A stretch of DNA of 64,000 nt from Maricaulis sp048268525 (GTDB taxonomy: Bacteria; Pseudomonadota; Alphaproteobacteria; Caulobacterales; Maricaulaceae): NCBI RefSeq assembly GCF_048268525.1, contig NZ_JBLWVH010000003.1, positions 114,242 to 178,241 on the forward strand, written 5' to 3'. How positions within the stretch are numbered: position 1 is the stretch's first letter; the number at the start of each line of letters is the position of its first letter. Under the pieces are notes generated by a model that ran no database searches, was not told where the DNA came from, and was given only the letters and a program-made list of their open reading frames with translations. Below, one piece after another: positions 34,349-43,157 of this stretch. Both the position numbers and the translations under genes were made by a program.

Positions 34349-34687
34349 ATGAATGTGCTGAAGACAAAATTTTGGGTAGACGCCTTGATTCGCAGGGCTG
34401 AATTGGGGTTGGCGGCGATTTATGTGATTCGCCATGGAGACGAAGATGCGGGGTCGGTGCTCGTCAAGGTGGTGATCGACCGGTCTCTGGCACACCTGTA
34501 TGTCCCGGCGCGGGACGATCTCGGGGAACGGGTCTGGATCCGGCGACCGGAAACAGATGAACCCAGCCTGGATGCGTGGTGCCGCAAGCGGGCCGACCAG
34601 GACACGGATCTCTGGCTGATCGAGATCGAGGACCGCCAGGGTCGTCATTTTCTGACCGAACCGGTCGAATTGCCGGATCAAAAGTAG
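34349..34687 (+). CDS. DUF1491 family protein
   Basis: A 112-residue cytoplasmic protein. It fits DUF1491: an opening LKTKFWVDALIRRAE, then AIYVIRHGDEDAGSVLVKVV, and the closing DTDLWLIEIEDRQGRHFL. The family is widespread in alphaproteobacteria and has no known function. The gene is divergent from the BcsB-like gene across 57 bases, so their promoters must overlap. ATG 34349 is the only reasonable start, though its ribosome binding site is weak. Confidence 0.85.
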   Translation: MNVLKTKFWVDALIRRAELGLAAIYVIRHGDEDAGSVLVKVVIDRSLAHLYVPARDDLGERVWIRRPETDEPSLDAWCRKRADQDTDLWLIEIEDRQGRHFLTEPVELPDQK

Positions 34688-34752
34688 CCAATCCTTAACA
34701 GGGCGGCGCTAATATCGCGGACACATTCCGCTCAACTAGCTCCGAGATCGTC

Positions 34753-35142
34753 ATGTTGTTTCTGTTCAACGATGTCGTGTTCGACCTGGGTGACCTGAAG
34801 TCCATCTTGCAGTCCGACCAGCTACCGCTGTCACCGGCCCAGATCGAATCCCTGAACGCAGCCCAGCTCAATGGCCTGGTGCGCGAAGCAGTGTTCGCCA
34901 ATCCCGATATCGCGCACACCCGTCCGGACCAGGTGCAATACATCATGGCCCTGATCAGCGTCGTCGCGCCCGGCGCGAATGCCCTGCTGGCCTTGCGGCC
35001 GGCCGAAGCGGAGAGCGCCGCCGATGTCGGTCTGCGCTATGCCAATGTGACCATCACCACCCTGGCATCCTTGTGGCGCGACCAGAAGGACGGGCATCTC
35101 ACACCCAACCAGATCAATGACCAGGTCTGGCTCGCCGCGTGA
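34753..35142 (+). CDS. Unknown small protein, 129 residues
   Basis: Begins MLFLFNDVVFDLGDLKSILQSDQLPLSPAQIESL and is mostly helical with normal codon use for this genome. No membrane helix, signal peptide or known motif was seen. It stands between the DUF1491 gene (65 bases upstream) and prfC (64 bases downstream), all on the plus strand. The sequence looks like a real protein, but I cannot assign a family. Confidence 0.6.
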   Translation: MLFLFNDVVFDLGDLKSILQSDQLPLSPAQIESLNAAQLNGLVREAVFANPDIAHTRPDQVQYIMALISVVAPGANALLALRPAEAESAADVGLRYANVTITTLASLWRDQKDGHLTPNQINDQVWLAA

Positions 35143-35206
35143 GGTGGCTTGCCTAGCGGGGCGGTAACAGGGTAACCGGTCGGCTTGCATCACCTGTGAG
35201 CCCATC

Positions 35207-36835
35207 ATGACGACCCCGACTTCAGACGCTCCGGCCCTGACTTCTCACGCTCCGGAATGGGCGCGCCGCCGTTCTTTCGCGATCATCTCCCACCCGGATG
35301 CCGGTAAAACGACGCTGACCGAGACGCTGCTGCTGTCTGCGGGCGCGATCCGGCTGGCCGGTCAGGTGCGGGCGCGCGGCGAAAACCGCCGCACCCAGTC
35401 GGACTGGATGAAGATCGAGCAGGAGCGCGGGATTTCGGTCTCCGCCTCGGTGATGACGTTCGAGCACCGGGCCTTGCTGTTCAACCTGCTCGACACGCCC
35501 GGCCACGAAGACTTTTCCGAGGACACCTATCGAACGCTGACTGCGGCCGACAGCGCCATCATGGTGCTCGATGCCGCCAAGGGTGTGGAGCCGCGGACCC
35601 TGAAACTGGTCGAGGTCTGCCGCCTGCGCGACATTCCGATTGTCACCTTCATCAACAAGATGGACCGCGAAGCGCTGGACCCGGTCGACCTCCTGGAAGA
35701 CATCCAGGACAAGCTGGCCCTGGACACCGTGCCGATGCAGTGGCCGTCCGGTTCCGGTAACCGTTTCAAGGGCGTGCTCGATCTCAAGACGAAGGCCATG
35801 GTCGGCTATCAAAAGCCCGGCGATGATCGCGACGATACCGCTGCCAGCCCGCGCTGGGCGCTGGATGGAGAGGAGATCCGCGAGCATCTCTCTGAAGAGG
35901 AGGTCGCGGAACTTGAAGAGGGCGCTGAAGTCGCCTCCGAACTTTGCCCGACCTTCAAGCAGCAGAGCTTCCTGGAAGGTCACATGACGCCGGTCTTCTT
36001 CGGCTCGGCCCTGCGTGGCTTTGGTGTGCGCGAACTGCTCGACGGTCTGGCCGACATCATTCCCGGCCCGGCGGCCATGCCGGCGGTCAGGAATGGCCAG
36101 GCGGTGGAGCTGGAGCCGGGCGGCAAGGAAGTCGCCGGCTTCGTGTTCAAGGTGCAAGCCAATATGGACCCCAATCACCGTGACCGGGTCGCCTTCGTGC
36201 GTCTGTGTTCCGGCGTGTTCAAACGCGGCATGAAGCTGAAGACCGAGGCCGGCAAACAGCTGACCGTGTCTTCGCCCATCCTCTTTTTCGCCCAGGATCG
36301 CGAGATCGCCGACGAAGCCTTTGCCGGCGATGTGATGGGCGTGCCCAACCACGGAACCTTGCGGGTCGGGGACAGCCTGTCGGAGACCGGCAAGCTGCGC
36401 TTTTCCGGCATTCCCAATTTCGCCCCGGAAATCCTGCGCCGGGCGCGGCTGGCCGATCCGCTCAAGGCCAAGCACCTGAAAAAGGCGCTGGAAAGCCTGG
36501 CCGAGGAGGGTGTCACCCAGCTCTTCCGTCCGACCCTGGGCGGCGACTTCATTGTCGGCGCCGTCGGGGCACTGCAGATCGACGTGATGCGCGAGCGCGT
36601 GGCGGCCGAATACGGGCTCGAGGTTGATTTCGAACCGGCGCCCTACGACACCGCCCGCTGGCTCAGCGGCGACCGCGCCAAGATCGAGGCCTTCGCCGAT
36701 CGCCACAAATCGGCGATGGCCGAGGACATCAATGGCGATGCGGTCTTCCTCGCCAAATCGGCCTGGGAAGTCTCCTATTCGGAAGAGAAATTCCCGGATC
36801 TCACCTTCCATCGTGCCAAGGAGCGTTCGGCATGA
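35207..36835 (+). CDS. prfC: Peptide chain release factor 3 (RF3)
   Basis: A 542-residue GTPase that removes RF1/RF2 from the ribosome after termination. G-motifs are complete: HPDAGKTTLTETLL (P-loop), DTPGHEDFSEDTYR, and NKMDRE. EQERGISVSASVMTFEH is characteristic of RF3 and separates it from EF-G. The C-terminal domain ends with PYDTARWLSGD and LAKSAWEVSYSEEKFPDLTFH. The length is slightly above the usual 530. The stop overlaps the start of an MscS-type channel gene (ATGA). Confidence 0.96.
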   Translation: MTTPTSDAPALTSHAPEWARRRSFAIISHPDAGKTTLTETLLLSAGAIRLAGQVRARGENRRTQSDWMKIEQERGISVSASVMTFEHRALLFNLLDTPGHEDFSEDTYRTLTAADSAIMVLDAAKGVEPRTLKLVEVCRLRDIPIVTFINKMDREALDPVDLLEDIQDKLALDTVPMQWPSGSGNRFKGVLDLKTKAMVGYQKPGDDRDDTAASPRWALDGEEIREHLSEEEVAELEEGAEVASELCPTFKQQSFLEGHMTPVFFGSALRGFGVRELLDGLADIIPGPAAMPAVRNGQAVELEPGGKEVAGFVFKVQANMDPNHRDRVAFVRLCSGVFKRGMKLKTEAGKQLTVSSPILFFAQDREIADEAFAGDVMGVPNHGTLRVGDSLSETGKLRFSGIPNFAPEILRRARLADPLKAKHLKKALESLAEEGVTQLFRPTLGGDFIVGAVGALQIDVMRERVAAEYGLEVDFEPAPYDTARWLSGDRAKIEAFADRHKSAMAEDINGDAVFLAKSAWEVSYSEEKFPDLTFHRAKERSA

Positions 36836-38025
36836 CGATTACCGAGACGATTGGCGACAACCTGCCGGCCGAAGCCGTTGAGTTCTGGTCGATTGTTGTC
36901 GATGTCTGGGAGACATCCTTTCTCGGTGTCAGCGTCGGCCAGGGGTTGCTGGCGCTGTTGATCGTGCTGATCGGAATTGTTGCCCGGGGCATGATTGCCC
37001 GCTGGTTGATCGCCGCGCTCGAGCGCATGGCAGCCAAGACCGAAAATGAATTCGATGATGCGGCCGTCGAGGCGCTGGCCGGGCCGATGAAGCTCGTTCC
37101 GGTCATCATCGCCCTCTTCTTCGCCGTCAACATCCTGCATATCGGTGATGAGGGAGCCGTGCGTGGCACGCAATTCGTCCAATCACTGGTGGTGATCGCC
37201 CTGTTCTGGGCCCTCCACAATGCGGTCGGCCCGCTTTCACGCGTGCTCACAGGCCTGCGCAATGCGCTCAGCCCGGTCATGATCAGCTGGCTGACCAAGG
37301 CCTTGCGCATTGTCTTCATCGTTGTTGGCGGGGCCGCCGTCCTGCAGGTCTGGGACATCCCCGTCGCCGGCATCGTCGCCGGTCTCGGCCTGTTCGGTGT
37401 CGCCATCGGCCTGGGCGCCCAGGACCTGTTCAAGAATTTGATCGCCGGCATTCTCATCCTCGCCGAGAAGCGCTTCCTGCCGGGCGACTGGGTCAAGGTG
37501 GACGGGGTGGTCGAGGGCACGGTCGAGGAGATCAATTTCCGCTCCACCGTGATCCGCCGTTTCGACAAGGGGCCGGTCTACGTTCCCAACTCGAAACTGT
37601 CTGACAATGCGGTCACCAACTTCACCCGCATGACCCATCGCCGTACCTACTGGATCATCGGCGTGCGCTATGACGCGACCGCCGACCAGCTGCGCGAGAT
37701 CCGCGACAAGGTGCTGGGCTATGTCCAGTCCCATCCGGAATACGCCCAGGCGCCGGAAGTCTCCACCTTCATGCGGGTCGACAGTTTCGGTCCGTCCTCG
37801 ATCGACTTCATGCTGTATTGTTTCACCAAGACCACAAACTGGGGCGAATGGCTGCGCCTGAAGGAGGAGCTCGCCTTCTTCATCAAGGAAACCGTCGAAG
37901 CCGCCGGCACCGAATTCGCCTTCCCCTCGACCAGTGTCTATGTGGAAAGCGGCGCCGAGGTGTTTTCGCCGCCGGGTGATGATGCAGGCAAGGCTGTGTT
38001 GGCCGGTGAGGCGGGCAAGGGCTGA
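36832..38025 (+). CDS. MscS-family mechanosensitive ion channel
   Basis: 397 residues. About four to five hydrophobic helices are followed by the pore-lining TM3 motif (GIVAGLGLFGVAIGLGAQDLFKNLIAGILIL), which matches MscS, and then the beta domain (RFLPGDWVKVDGVVEGTVEEINFRSTVIR, VYVPNSKLSDNAVTNFTR) and the C-terminal domain. It would release solutes on hypo-osmotic shock. It is translationally coupled to prfC through a four-base overlap; the pairing is probably accidental operon structure. A family A palindrome follows 18 bases after the stop. Confidence 0.93.
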   Translation: MTITETIGDNLPAEAVEFWSIVVDVWETSFLGVSVGQGLLALLIVLIGIVARGMIARWLIAALERMAAKTENEFDDAAVEALAGPMKLVPVIIALFFAVNILHIGDEGAVRGTQFVQSLVVIALFWALHNAVGPLSRVLTGLRNALSPVMISWLTKALRIVFIVVGGAAVLQVWDIPVAGIVAGLGLFGVAIGLGAQDLFKNLIAGILILAEKRFLPGDWVKVDGVVEGTVEEINFRSTVIRRFDKGPVYVPNSKLSDNAVTNFTRMTHRRTYWIIGVRYDATADQLREIRDKVLGYVQSHPEYAQAPEVSTFMRVDSFGPSSIDFMLYCFTKTTNWGEWLRLKEELAFFIKETVEAAGTEFAFPSTSVYVESGAEVFSPPGDDAGKAVLAGEAGKG

Positions 38026-38042
38026 GGCGGTGTATTGGCGGA

Positions 38043-38162
38043 TTGTCATCCCCGCTGAATGTCCGGCGCAGGCCGGACGCAAGGCAGGGACCTGTGTGGT
38101 CGCCACCAGCTAGGTCCCGGACTTGCGCCCCGCCTTCGCGGGGCGTCCATCCGGGATGACAA
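38043..38162. repeat. Palindrome family A, copy 3 (120 bp)
   Basis: 120 bp between the convergent MscS-type gene and an unknown minus-strand gene. Terminal arms TTGTCATCCC and CCGGGATGACAA carry one mismatch. The interior holds GGGACCTGTGTGGTCGCCACCAGCTAGGTCCC-type pairing and two side hairpins (GTCCGGCGCAGGCCGGAC and GCCCCGCCTTCGCGGGGC). Same orientation as copies 2 and 4. Confidence 0.85.
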
Positions 38163-38175
38163 GGTGTTGGGGCGG

Positions 38176-38649
38176 CTACTCGCCCGGCAAAAGCCCCGCT
38201 TCTCGCCGCAAGGCCTGCGCTGTCCCGGCATTGAGTTGCCAATCCATATCCGTCACCACGTCCGGTATGTCGCCCCAGGCCTCCAGGAAGCTCGACCGGG
38301 CGGCGCTCAATTGCTGATGCAGGATCTGGCAGGCCAGGTCATCGGGATCGAGTCCTTCGGCGCGGGCCCAGCTCGCTGCATCACCCCCATCCTCAAGCTC
38401 ACCAAACCCGCGCCCGATCATCACCAGCGCCAGGCGCGCATCATGCGTGCCCAGATCGCCATACTCGTCGAACACTGTCACCCGGAGCGATGGCAAGGTC
38501 TCACTGTGGACGAGGATGCCGACTGCATCGCTGTGAAGCACGGCAAAGTCGGACGGGACGATCTCCAGTCGCACGCCGGTCCCGCCGAGCCAGGTGTCAA
38601 GCTGGGTGATGGCATGGCTGGCAATCGCAGGGTCGAAGGCCTTGGGCAT
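38176..38649 (-). CDS. Unknown protein, 157 residues
   Basis: A cytoplasmic-looking protein starting at ATG 38649 (MPKAFDPAIASHAITQLDTWLGG), with an alpha/beta pattern (VRLEIVPSDFAVLHSD, LRVTVFDEYGDLG, LALVMIGRGFGELED) and a helical C-terminus. No signal, membrane helix or known motif. A longer open frame exists upstream but overlaps the start of the antitoxin gene on the other strand and is unlikely. It lies beside a toxin-antitoxin pair, but no link is evident. Confidence 0.65.
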   Translation of the reverse strand: MPKAFDPAIASHAITQLDTWLGGTGVRLEIVPSDFAVLHSDAVGILVHSETLPSLRVTVFDEYGDLGTHDARLALVMIGRGFGELEDGGDAASWARAEGLDPDDLACQILHQQLSAARSSFLEAWGDIPDVVTDMDWQLNAGTAQALRREAGLLPGE

Positions 38650-38767
38650 GCCTGAAGACTGGCATGACCGCGTCGGACAGGAAAGCGTTCGCACCGGGCC
38701 GGGATTTTGCGCGTTCCGGCCCTTGGCTGGATGTGTTATAACGCATGTGGCTACATATGGTGAGGCT

Positions 38768-38995
38768 GTGACAAGTTTGAAAATTCGTATGATCGGTAAT
38801 TCCCAAGGCGTTGTCCTGCCGCGGGCCCTGCTGGATCGATACAAGCTGGGGGCGGGTGATGTGCTCCATGTGACCGAAGCGCCGGACGGGTCCATGCGGC
38901 TGACCCCGTATGATCCCGCCTTTTCGGAACAGCTGGAAGCCGCAGAGGAAGGCATGGCGGCCTATCGCAATGCCTTGCGTGAACTGGCCAGGTGA
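38768..38995 (+). CDS. AbrB/MazE-type antitoxin
   Basis: A 75-residue SpoVT-AbrB fold protein. The swapped-hairpin DNA-binding segment is visible at the start (LKIRMIGNSQGVVLPRALLDRYKLGAGDVLHV); the C-terminal half would bind and neutralise the toxin. The start is GTG 38768, the only in-frame initiator before the conserved domain. The stop overlaps the next gene by four bases. It presumably represses its own operon. A TATAAC box near 38737 and a CATATG palindrome at about 38755 lie just upstream and may be promoter and operator. Confidence 0.85.
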   Translation: MTSLKIRMIGNSQGVVLPRALLDRYKLGAGDVLHVTEAPDGSMRLTPYDPAFSEQLEAAEEGMAAYRNALRELAR

Positions 38996-39387
38996 CCGCC
39001 CCGAAATGGTTGTCTCCAGCCGTTGTCAGGGCCGTTCACGACATGCAGATTGCCGAGCATGGCGGTGCGGCGGGTCTGAGAGATGCCGAGCGTCTGGACA
39101 GTTCGCTGGTTCGCCCATCCCAAGCCCATGATTATGGATTGGGGGATCTGCATGCGCTGGCCGCCAAATATGCGCATGGCATCGCGTCCGCGCATCTCTT
39201 TGTGGATGGCAACAAGCGCACGGCTTTTCTGGCCGCCTTCATTTTTCTGAATATCAATGGCCACCGGCTGGTGGCGTCGGAAGTCGAAGTTGTGCGTCAT
39301 ACCCTGGCGCTGGCCGCGGGCGAGTGTTCCGAAGCAGATTATGCTGACTGGCTGCGGTCGCGAACGCAGCCGGTCTCGGACAGATAA
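38992..39387 (+). CDS. Doc (death-on-curing) Fic-fold toxin
   Basis: A 131-residue Fic-domain toxin of the Doc group. The active-site loop is HLFVDGNKRT at about 68-77, with the invariant His and the GNKRT phosphate-binding part, close to Doc (HxFxDGNKRT). Doc toxins phosphorylate elongation factor Tu; Fic relatives AMPylate. The GTG start overlaps the antitoxin stop. The antitoxin type here is AbrB-like, where classical Phd antitoxins are of another fold, although AbrB-Doc pairs are known. The catalytic loop is intact, so it should be functional. Confidence 0.88.
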   Translation: MTAPKWLSPAVVRAVHDMQIAEHGGAAGLRDAERLDSSLVRPSQAHDYGLGDLHALAAKYAHGIASAHLFVDGNKRTAFLAAFIFLNINGHRLVASEVEVVRHTLALAAGECSEADYADWLRSRTQPVSDR

Positions 39388-39390
39388 GTC

Positions 39391-40473
39391 CTAAGCCGCC
39401 ATGTCCCGGCGCATGCGCCAGAAGCGCATCGCCCGGGCGGCGTCGTCGGCGGTGACCTTGTCGTAGAGCTGGCCGAGTTCGCGGGCGTCGCGGAAGGCGT
39501 CTTCGGAATTCTTGTGACGCAGCACGGCAAGGGTGACGAAGAGGGCCTTGTCGAAATTGGCGGATTTGCAGATCAGGGCCAGCGGGTCGATGCTGTCCTG
39601 CTCGAGGGCACGCTTGGCGGCGATGAAGTCGACGCCGGTCATCTCGGCGAAGGCAACATGGCATTTGACATGTTCGCCCTCGCGCAGGAGGCGGGCCAGC
39701 AGGGCGCCGTCGAGCTTCTTGCGCATGGCCATCGAGCGCACGAATTTCTGCGCGTCCTCGATCGCCTTGTCCTGTTGCATGCGCGCAGCGAGGCGGGCTT
39801 TGGAGACGGCCATGGCCTGGTCGATGATGGCCGGGTCGACACTGTCAAAGCGCTCCATGATCTGGTCACGCAGATGATTGCGGACGGTCAGCATCATGTC
39901 GGCAAGAATGTCGTTGGGCGTGTCCTGGCGCTTGACCAGTGGCCCTTGCAGGGCCTCCGAACTTTCGGCGCGCTCCGATACAGTCTCATAGGTCTCGCGC
40001 GACAGCTGGGCGCCATCATTGGAGATCAGGGTGGCGACAGTGTCGTCATCACCGCGGCGAACGATGGTGTCGGACAGGCGTTCGGACACGGCGTCACGCT
40101 TTGACATCGCCTTGAGGTGGTCCTGGCCGCCCTTTTCAGCGATCGACAGCAGGTCCTCTTCCGACAGGACCGAGGATTGCGACAGCATCGGTCCGGCGAC
40201 CTCGATCGCGTCCTGGGCCAGCTTCAACACCAGGCCGCGCGGTGCCAGCGGTGTGCCGGCAAAGCGTTGCGACAATTCCTCGCGCGCATCGACGGCTGTC
40301 TGTTCGGCCAGGGCCGAGAGGACTTCGTCGAAGCGGCCGGACACGGCACTGTCACGCTCGGGTGTTTCCTCGAAGAAAAGATCGGTCACTTCGCGCAGCA
40401 AGGTCCGCCGACGGTCACTCGATTTCTCGCGTGCCAGATCGACGAGGGTGTTGAGCTTGCTGATGACCGCCAT
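39391..40473 (-). CDS. DUF2336 domain protein
   Basis: A 360-residue, all-helical, HEAT-repeat-like cytoplasmic protein of the DUF2336 type common in Caulobacterales and relatives. It starts MAVISKLNTLVDLAREKSSDRRRTLLREVTDLFF, and has the family pattern AQDAIEVAGPMLSQSSVLSEEDLLSIAEKGGQDHLKAMSKR at about 83-125. The gene ends three bases after the Doc stop, convergently. DUF2336 proteins are of uncertain role; some in Caulobacter are tied to cell-cycle or motility control. An adaptor function is inference. Confidence 0.85.
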   Translation of the reverse strand: MAVISKLNTLVDLAREKSSDRRRTLLREVTDLFFEETPERDSAVSGRFDEVLSALAEQTAVDAREELSQRFAGTPLAPRGLVLKLAQDAIEVAGPMLSQSSVLSEEDLLSIAEKGGQDHLKAMSKRDAVSERLSDTIVRRGDDDTVATLISNDGAQLSRETYETVSERAESSEALQGPLVKRQDTPNDILADMMLTVRNHLRDQIMERFDSVDPAIIDQAMAVSKARLAARMQQDKAIEDAQKFVRSMAMRKKLDGALLARLLREGEHVKCHVAFAEMTGVDFIAAKRALEQDSIDPLALICKSANFDKALFVTLAVLRHKNSEDAFRDARELGQLYDKVTADDAARAMRFWRMRRDMAA

Positions 40474-40574
40474 GATCGGACTCCAAACGGGGACTTGGGA
40501 ACAGTGTGCGGGGGGCGGGTAAAAAAATCGTGCGGCGGTTGCTTCAAATTGTTCGCGTGTGGCGAAATGTGTGG

Positions 40575-40988
40575 TCAGCGAGGCCCGTCCAGTGTCGCGC
40601 GCAGGGCCGGGATTTCGCGCTCGCTGGGCGGCCGTTCGGCGGCGGCCTTGATCCGGTTCGCGATCGCCTGCGACAGGCCGGTGACGCGGCCCGGTGCCCG
40701 GTAGGGGGTCGGGGCCGCCGACAACAGGCTGCAGGCAGGCCCGGATCCGGTCAGTTCGGCCCGTGTCCAGACCCAGGACTGGCAGCTCCCGTCGGCGTCA
40801 CAAATGGCCGCACAGGCGCGCGGGGTCAGGTTGTCGATGGCGAGGGTCTGATAGACCGAACCGCGTCGGGCATGGCCTTCCAGAATGTCATCGGCGAGCG
40901 CCGGTGTGGCGGCGAGACCGGTCAGGGCGAAGCCGGCCAGGACCAGCGCCGCGGTCAGGCTGCGCCCGGTCATGCCGCGCCTGGTCAT
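40575..40988 (-). CDS. Secreted PAN/Apple-domain protein
   Basis: A 137-residue protein with a basic signal peptide (TGRSLTAALVLAGFALTGLAATPALA) and one PAN/Apple-like domain with three cysteines: RACAAICDADGSCQSWVWTRAELTGSGPACSLL. PAN domains mediate protein or carbohydrate contacts outside the cytoplasm. Its start (ATG 40988) overlaps the stop of the GGDEF-EAL gene (ATGA), so the two are translationally coupled. This suggests a surface or periplasmic output of c-di-GMP control, which is inference. Confidence 0.78.
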   Translation of the reverse strand: MTRRGMTGRSLTAALVLAGFALTGLAATPALADDILEGHARRGSVYQTLAIDNLTPRACAAICDADGSCQSWVWTRAELTGSGPACSLLSAAPTPYRAPGRVTGLSQAIANRIKAAAERPPSEREIPALRATLDGPR

Positions 40989-42955
40989 GCCCGTGCCCGC
41001 AGCTGGCCCGGCGGACTGGTTGCAGCGGACGGCTTGCACAGGGTCATCGGTGTTTCGATGGCGGGTTTGACCGCGCCGGCATCCATGGGCGCGCCGACCA
41101 GATAGCCCTGGATGTGACGGGCGCCCAGCGTGCGCAGGATATGGACCTGGGCCTCGGTCTCGACGCCCTCGATGACACAGCCCAGATCCAGCGATTGCGA
41201 CAGGGCCAGCATGGTCCGCACGATCTTGAAGGAAGAGCTGTTTTCGAGCATCTGGCTGACGAAAGAGCGATCGATCTTGAGTTTGGAGACGGGCAATTGC
41301 TGCAGGTATTGCAGGGACGAGTATCCGACTCCGAAATCGTCCAGGGCGATGGAATGTCCCGCGGCCGAGATGCGGTCGATGGCCATCCGGGCCTGGTTGA
41401 AATCGCTCATCATGGCGGTTTCGGTGATCTCGAACTCGATCCGGCTGGCGGGCAGTCCGCTGGCCTTTACGGTTTCCAGCACACTGTCCATCGCCTGGGG
41501 TGACATGAGGTCGTGGGCTGACAGGTTGAAGGACAGGGTTACGTCCTCCGGCCAGGTCGCCATTTCACGCAAGGCCTTGGTCAACAGGACCTGGGTCAGC
41601 GTGCGGATCAGGCCGGCCCGTTCGGCGGCCGGAATGAAGACATCCGGCGAGACGCTGCCCAGTTCGGGAGAGTCCCAGCGGGCGAGGGCTTCAAAGCCGG
41701 TGATCCTGCCTTTGACGAGGTCGAATTGCGGCTGGAACTTGACCCGGAACTCGGCCTCGTGGTCGGCCCGGCGCAGCGCCTTGTCCAACTGGCTGGAGGC
41801 GGACATTTCGGCTTCCAGGGCCGCATTGAACAGCACCGCCTTGCCCTGCAGGGCGCGCTTGGCAAAATAGAGGGCGTGGTCGGCCCGCTCCATCAATTCC
41901 TGCGAGCTGAGGCTCGGGTCATTGCAGATCAGCATGCCGACCGACCCCGACCCCTTGCAGGTGTATTCGCCCAGCTGGTACGGGCGGGACAGTTCGGATT
42001 CGATGCAATGGCCCAGGCGCAATGCGTTTTCACTATCGGCGCACGCGGCCGGGGCCAGCAGGGCAAATTCGTCTCCGCCCAGCCGGGCTGACATTGCGGC
42101 CTCACAGGAAACCCCGCGCAGGCGTTCAGCCACGGCCTTGAGCATGTCATCACCGGTGGCGTGGCCATAGGTGTCGTTGACGGGTTTGAAACCGTCAAGA
42201 TCCACAAGCGCGAGGAAAAATGGCTCTCCATGGCTGCGCAGGCGGTCGAGATAGTGGTTGAGCTTGAGGAAGAAGCTGCGCCGGTTCGGCAGGCCGGTCA
42301 GCGCGTCGCATTCGGCAAGGTGCCGCGCTTCACGCTCCAGCTGCTCGGCGATTTCGCGATCCCGCACCGCGTTCAGGCGGGCCTTGACCGCGTTGAGCAC
42401 CGCATTGCGGATGATCACGCCGATGGCCACCGCCGACATCACGCCGGCCAGGCCGACCGACAGGTAATTTCCGACCATGTGCGGCAGATTGGTATGGACC
42501 AGATAGGCCAAGGTCGCGCAGCAGATCACGACCGCAATGACGATTGAGCGACGGCGGGGTAGCAGGGTCGCAAAGATGGGCATCATCAAGACGGAATAGA
42601 CAAGGTTTTCCTGCTCGAACGACAACAATTGCTGAAGGTTGGAGTTGAGGAAGAGAACGAAGCCAATGACGCCGCCGACCATTTCCAGATGTCGACTGCC
42701 AAGGTTCTGGCGCAAGGCCAGAAAAGCCAGGCCGACCGCCACCAGTCCGACGACATTCATCACCAGCATCGGGCCGTCATAAACCGGGTTGGGGAAGAGG
42801 AGGCGGGTTACGAGATCGTAGAGAATAAACAACAGGATCGCGATCGTCGCACCATGCAGGATGGGCTGATAGGCGATCACCACTTCGTCGACGAGTGGGG
42901 CATCACCCTTTGCCTGGCGGTCAGCGTCTGTCGTGTCGGGGCGGTGGGTCCGCAT
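40985..42955 (-). CDS. Membrane GGDEF-EAL c-di-GMP enzyme
   Basis: 656 residues. About six hydrophobic helices at 30-190 are followed by GGDEF at about 220-375 (intact RLGGDEFAL) and EAL at about 395-640 with intact FEALARW, EITETAMM, ALDDFGVGYSS, KIDRSFV and EGVETEAQ. The metal-binding and catalytic residues of the phosphodiesterase domain all appear present. In the GGDEF domain the RxxD inhibitory site upstream of the active site is absent (residues CEAAMSARLGG). It could have either or both activities; hydrolysis of c-di-GMP is well supported. A PAN-domain gene overlaps downstream. Confidence 0.94.
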   Translation of the reverse strand: MRTHRPDTTDADRQAKGDAPLVDEVVIAYQPILHGATIAILLFILYDLVTRLLFPNPVYDGPMLVMNVVGLVAVGLAFLALRQNLGSRHLEMVGGVIGFVLFLNSNLQQLLSFEQENLVYSVLMMPIFATLLPRRRSIVIAVVICCATLAYLVHTNLPHMVGNYLSVGLAGVMSAVAIGVIIRNAVLNAVKARLNAVRDREIAEQLEREARHLAECDALTGLPNRRSFFLKLNHYLDRLRSHGEPFFLALVDLDGFKPVNDTYGHATGDDMLKAVAERLRGVSCEAAMSARLGGDEFALLAPAACADSENALRLGHCIESELSRPYQLGEYTCKGSGSVGMLICNDPSLSSQELMERADHALYFAKRALQGKAVLFNAALEAEMSASSQLDKALRRADHEAEFRVKFQPQFDLVKGRITGFEALARWDSPELGSVSPDVFIPAAERAGLIRTLTQVLLTKALREMATWPEDVTLSFNLSAHDLMSPQAMDSVLETVKASGLPASRIEFEITETAMMSDFNQARMAIDRISAAGHSIALDDFGVGYSSLQYLQQLPVSKLKIDRSFVSQMLENSSSFKIVRTMLALSQSLDLGCVIEGVETEAQVHILRTLGARHIQGYLVGAPMDAGAVKPAIETPMTLCKPSAATSPPGQLRARA

Positions 42956-43157
42956 GGGGCTTCCTGGTGTTTGCCTCCGCGTTGTCTAGCGAGCGGGCCT
43001 TAAATCGTGGATAAGCAGTCCGGTAAAATTCGAACTATCGGCGATTTTCTTCAAATGCGATCTGCCACCAGATGATTGAATTACAACGGAGACAGGGCTA
43101 GGAGCAGGCCTGCGTGCCAACAGGTCGAGCGGCGCGTCTGCGGCTTTGGGGGATGAT

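Noticed and set aside
35222..36811. 529-codon minus-strand frame opposite prfC
   Set aside because: Shadow of prfC with atypical composition; all RF3 motifs are on the plus strand.
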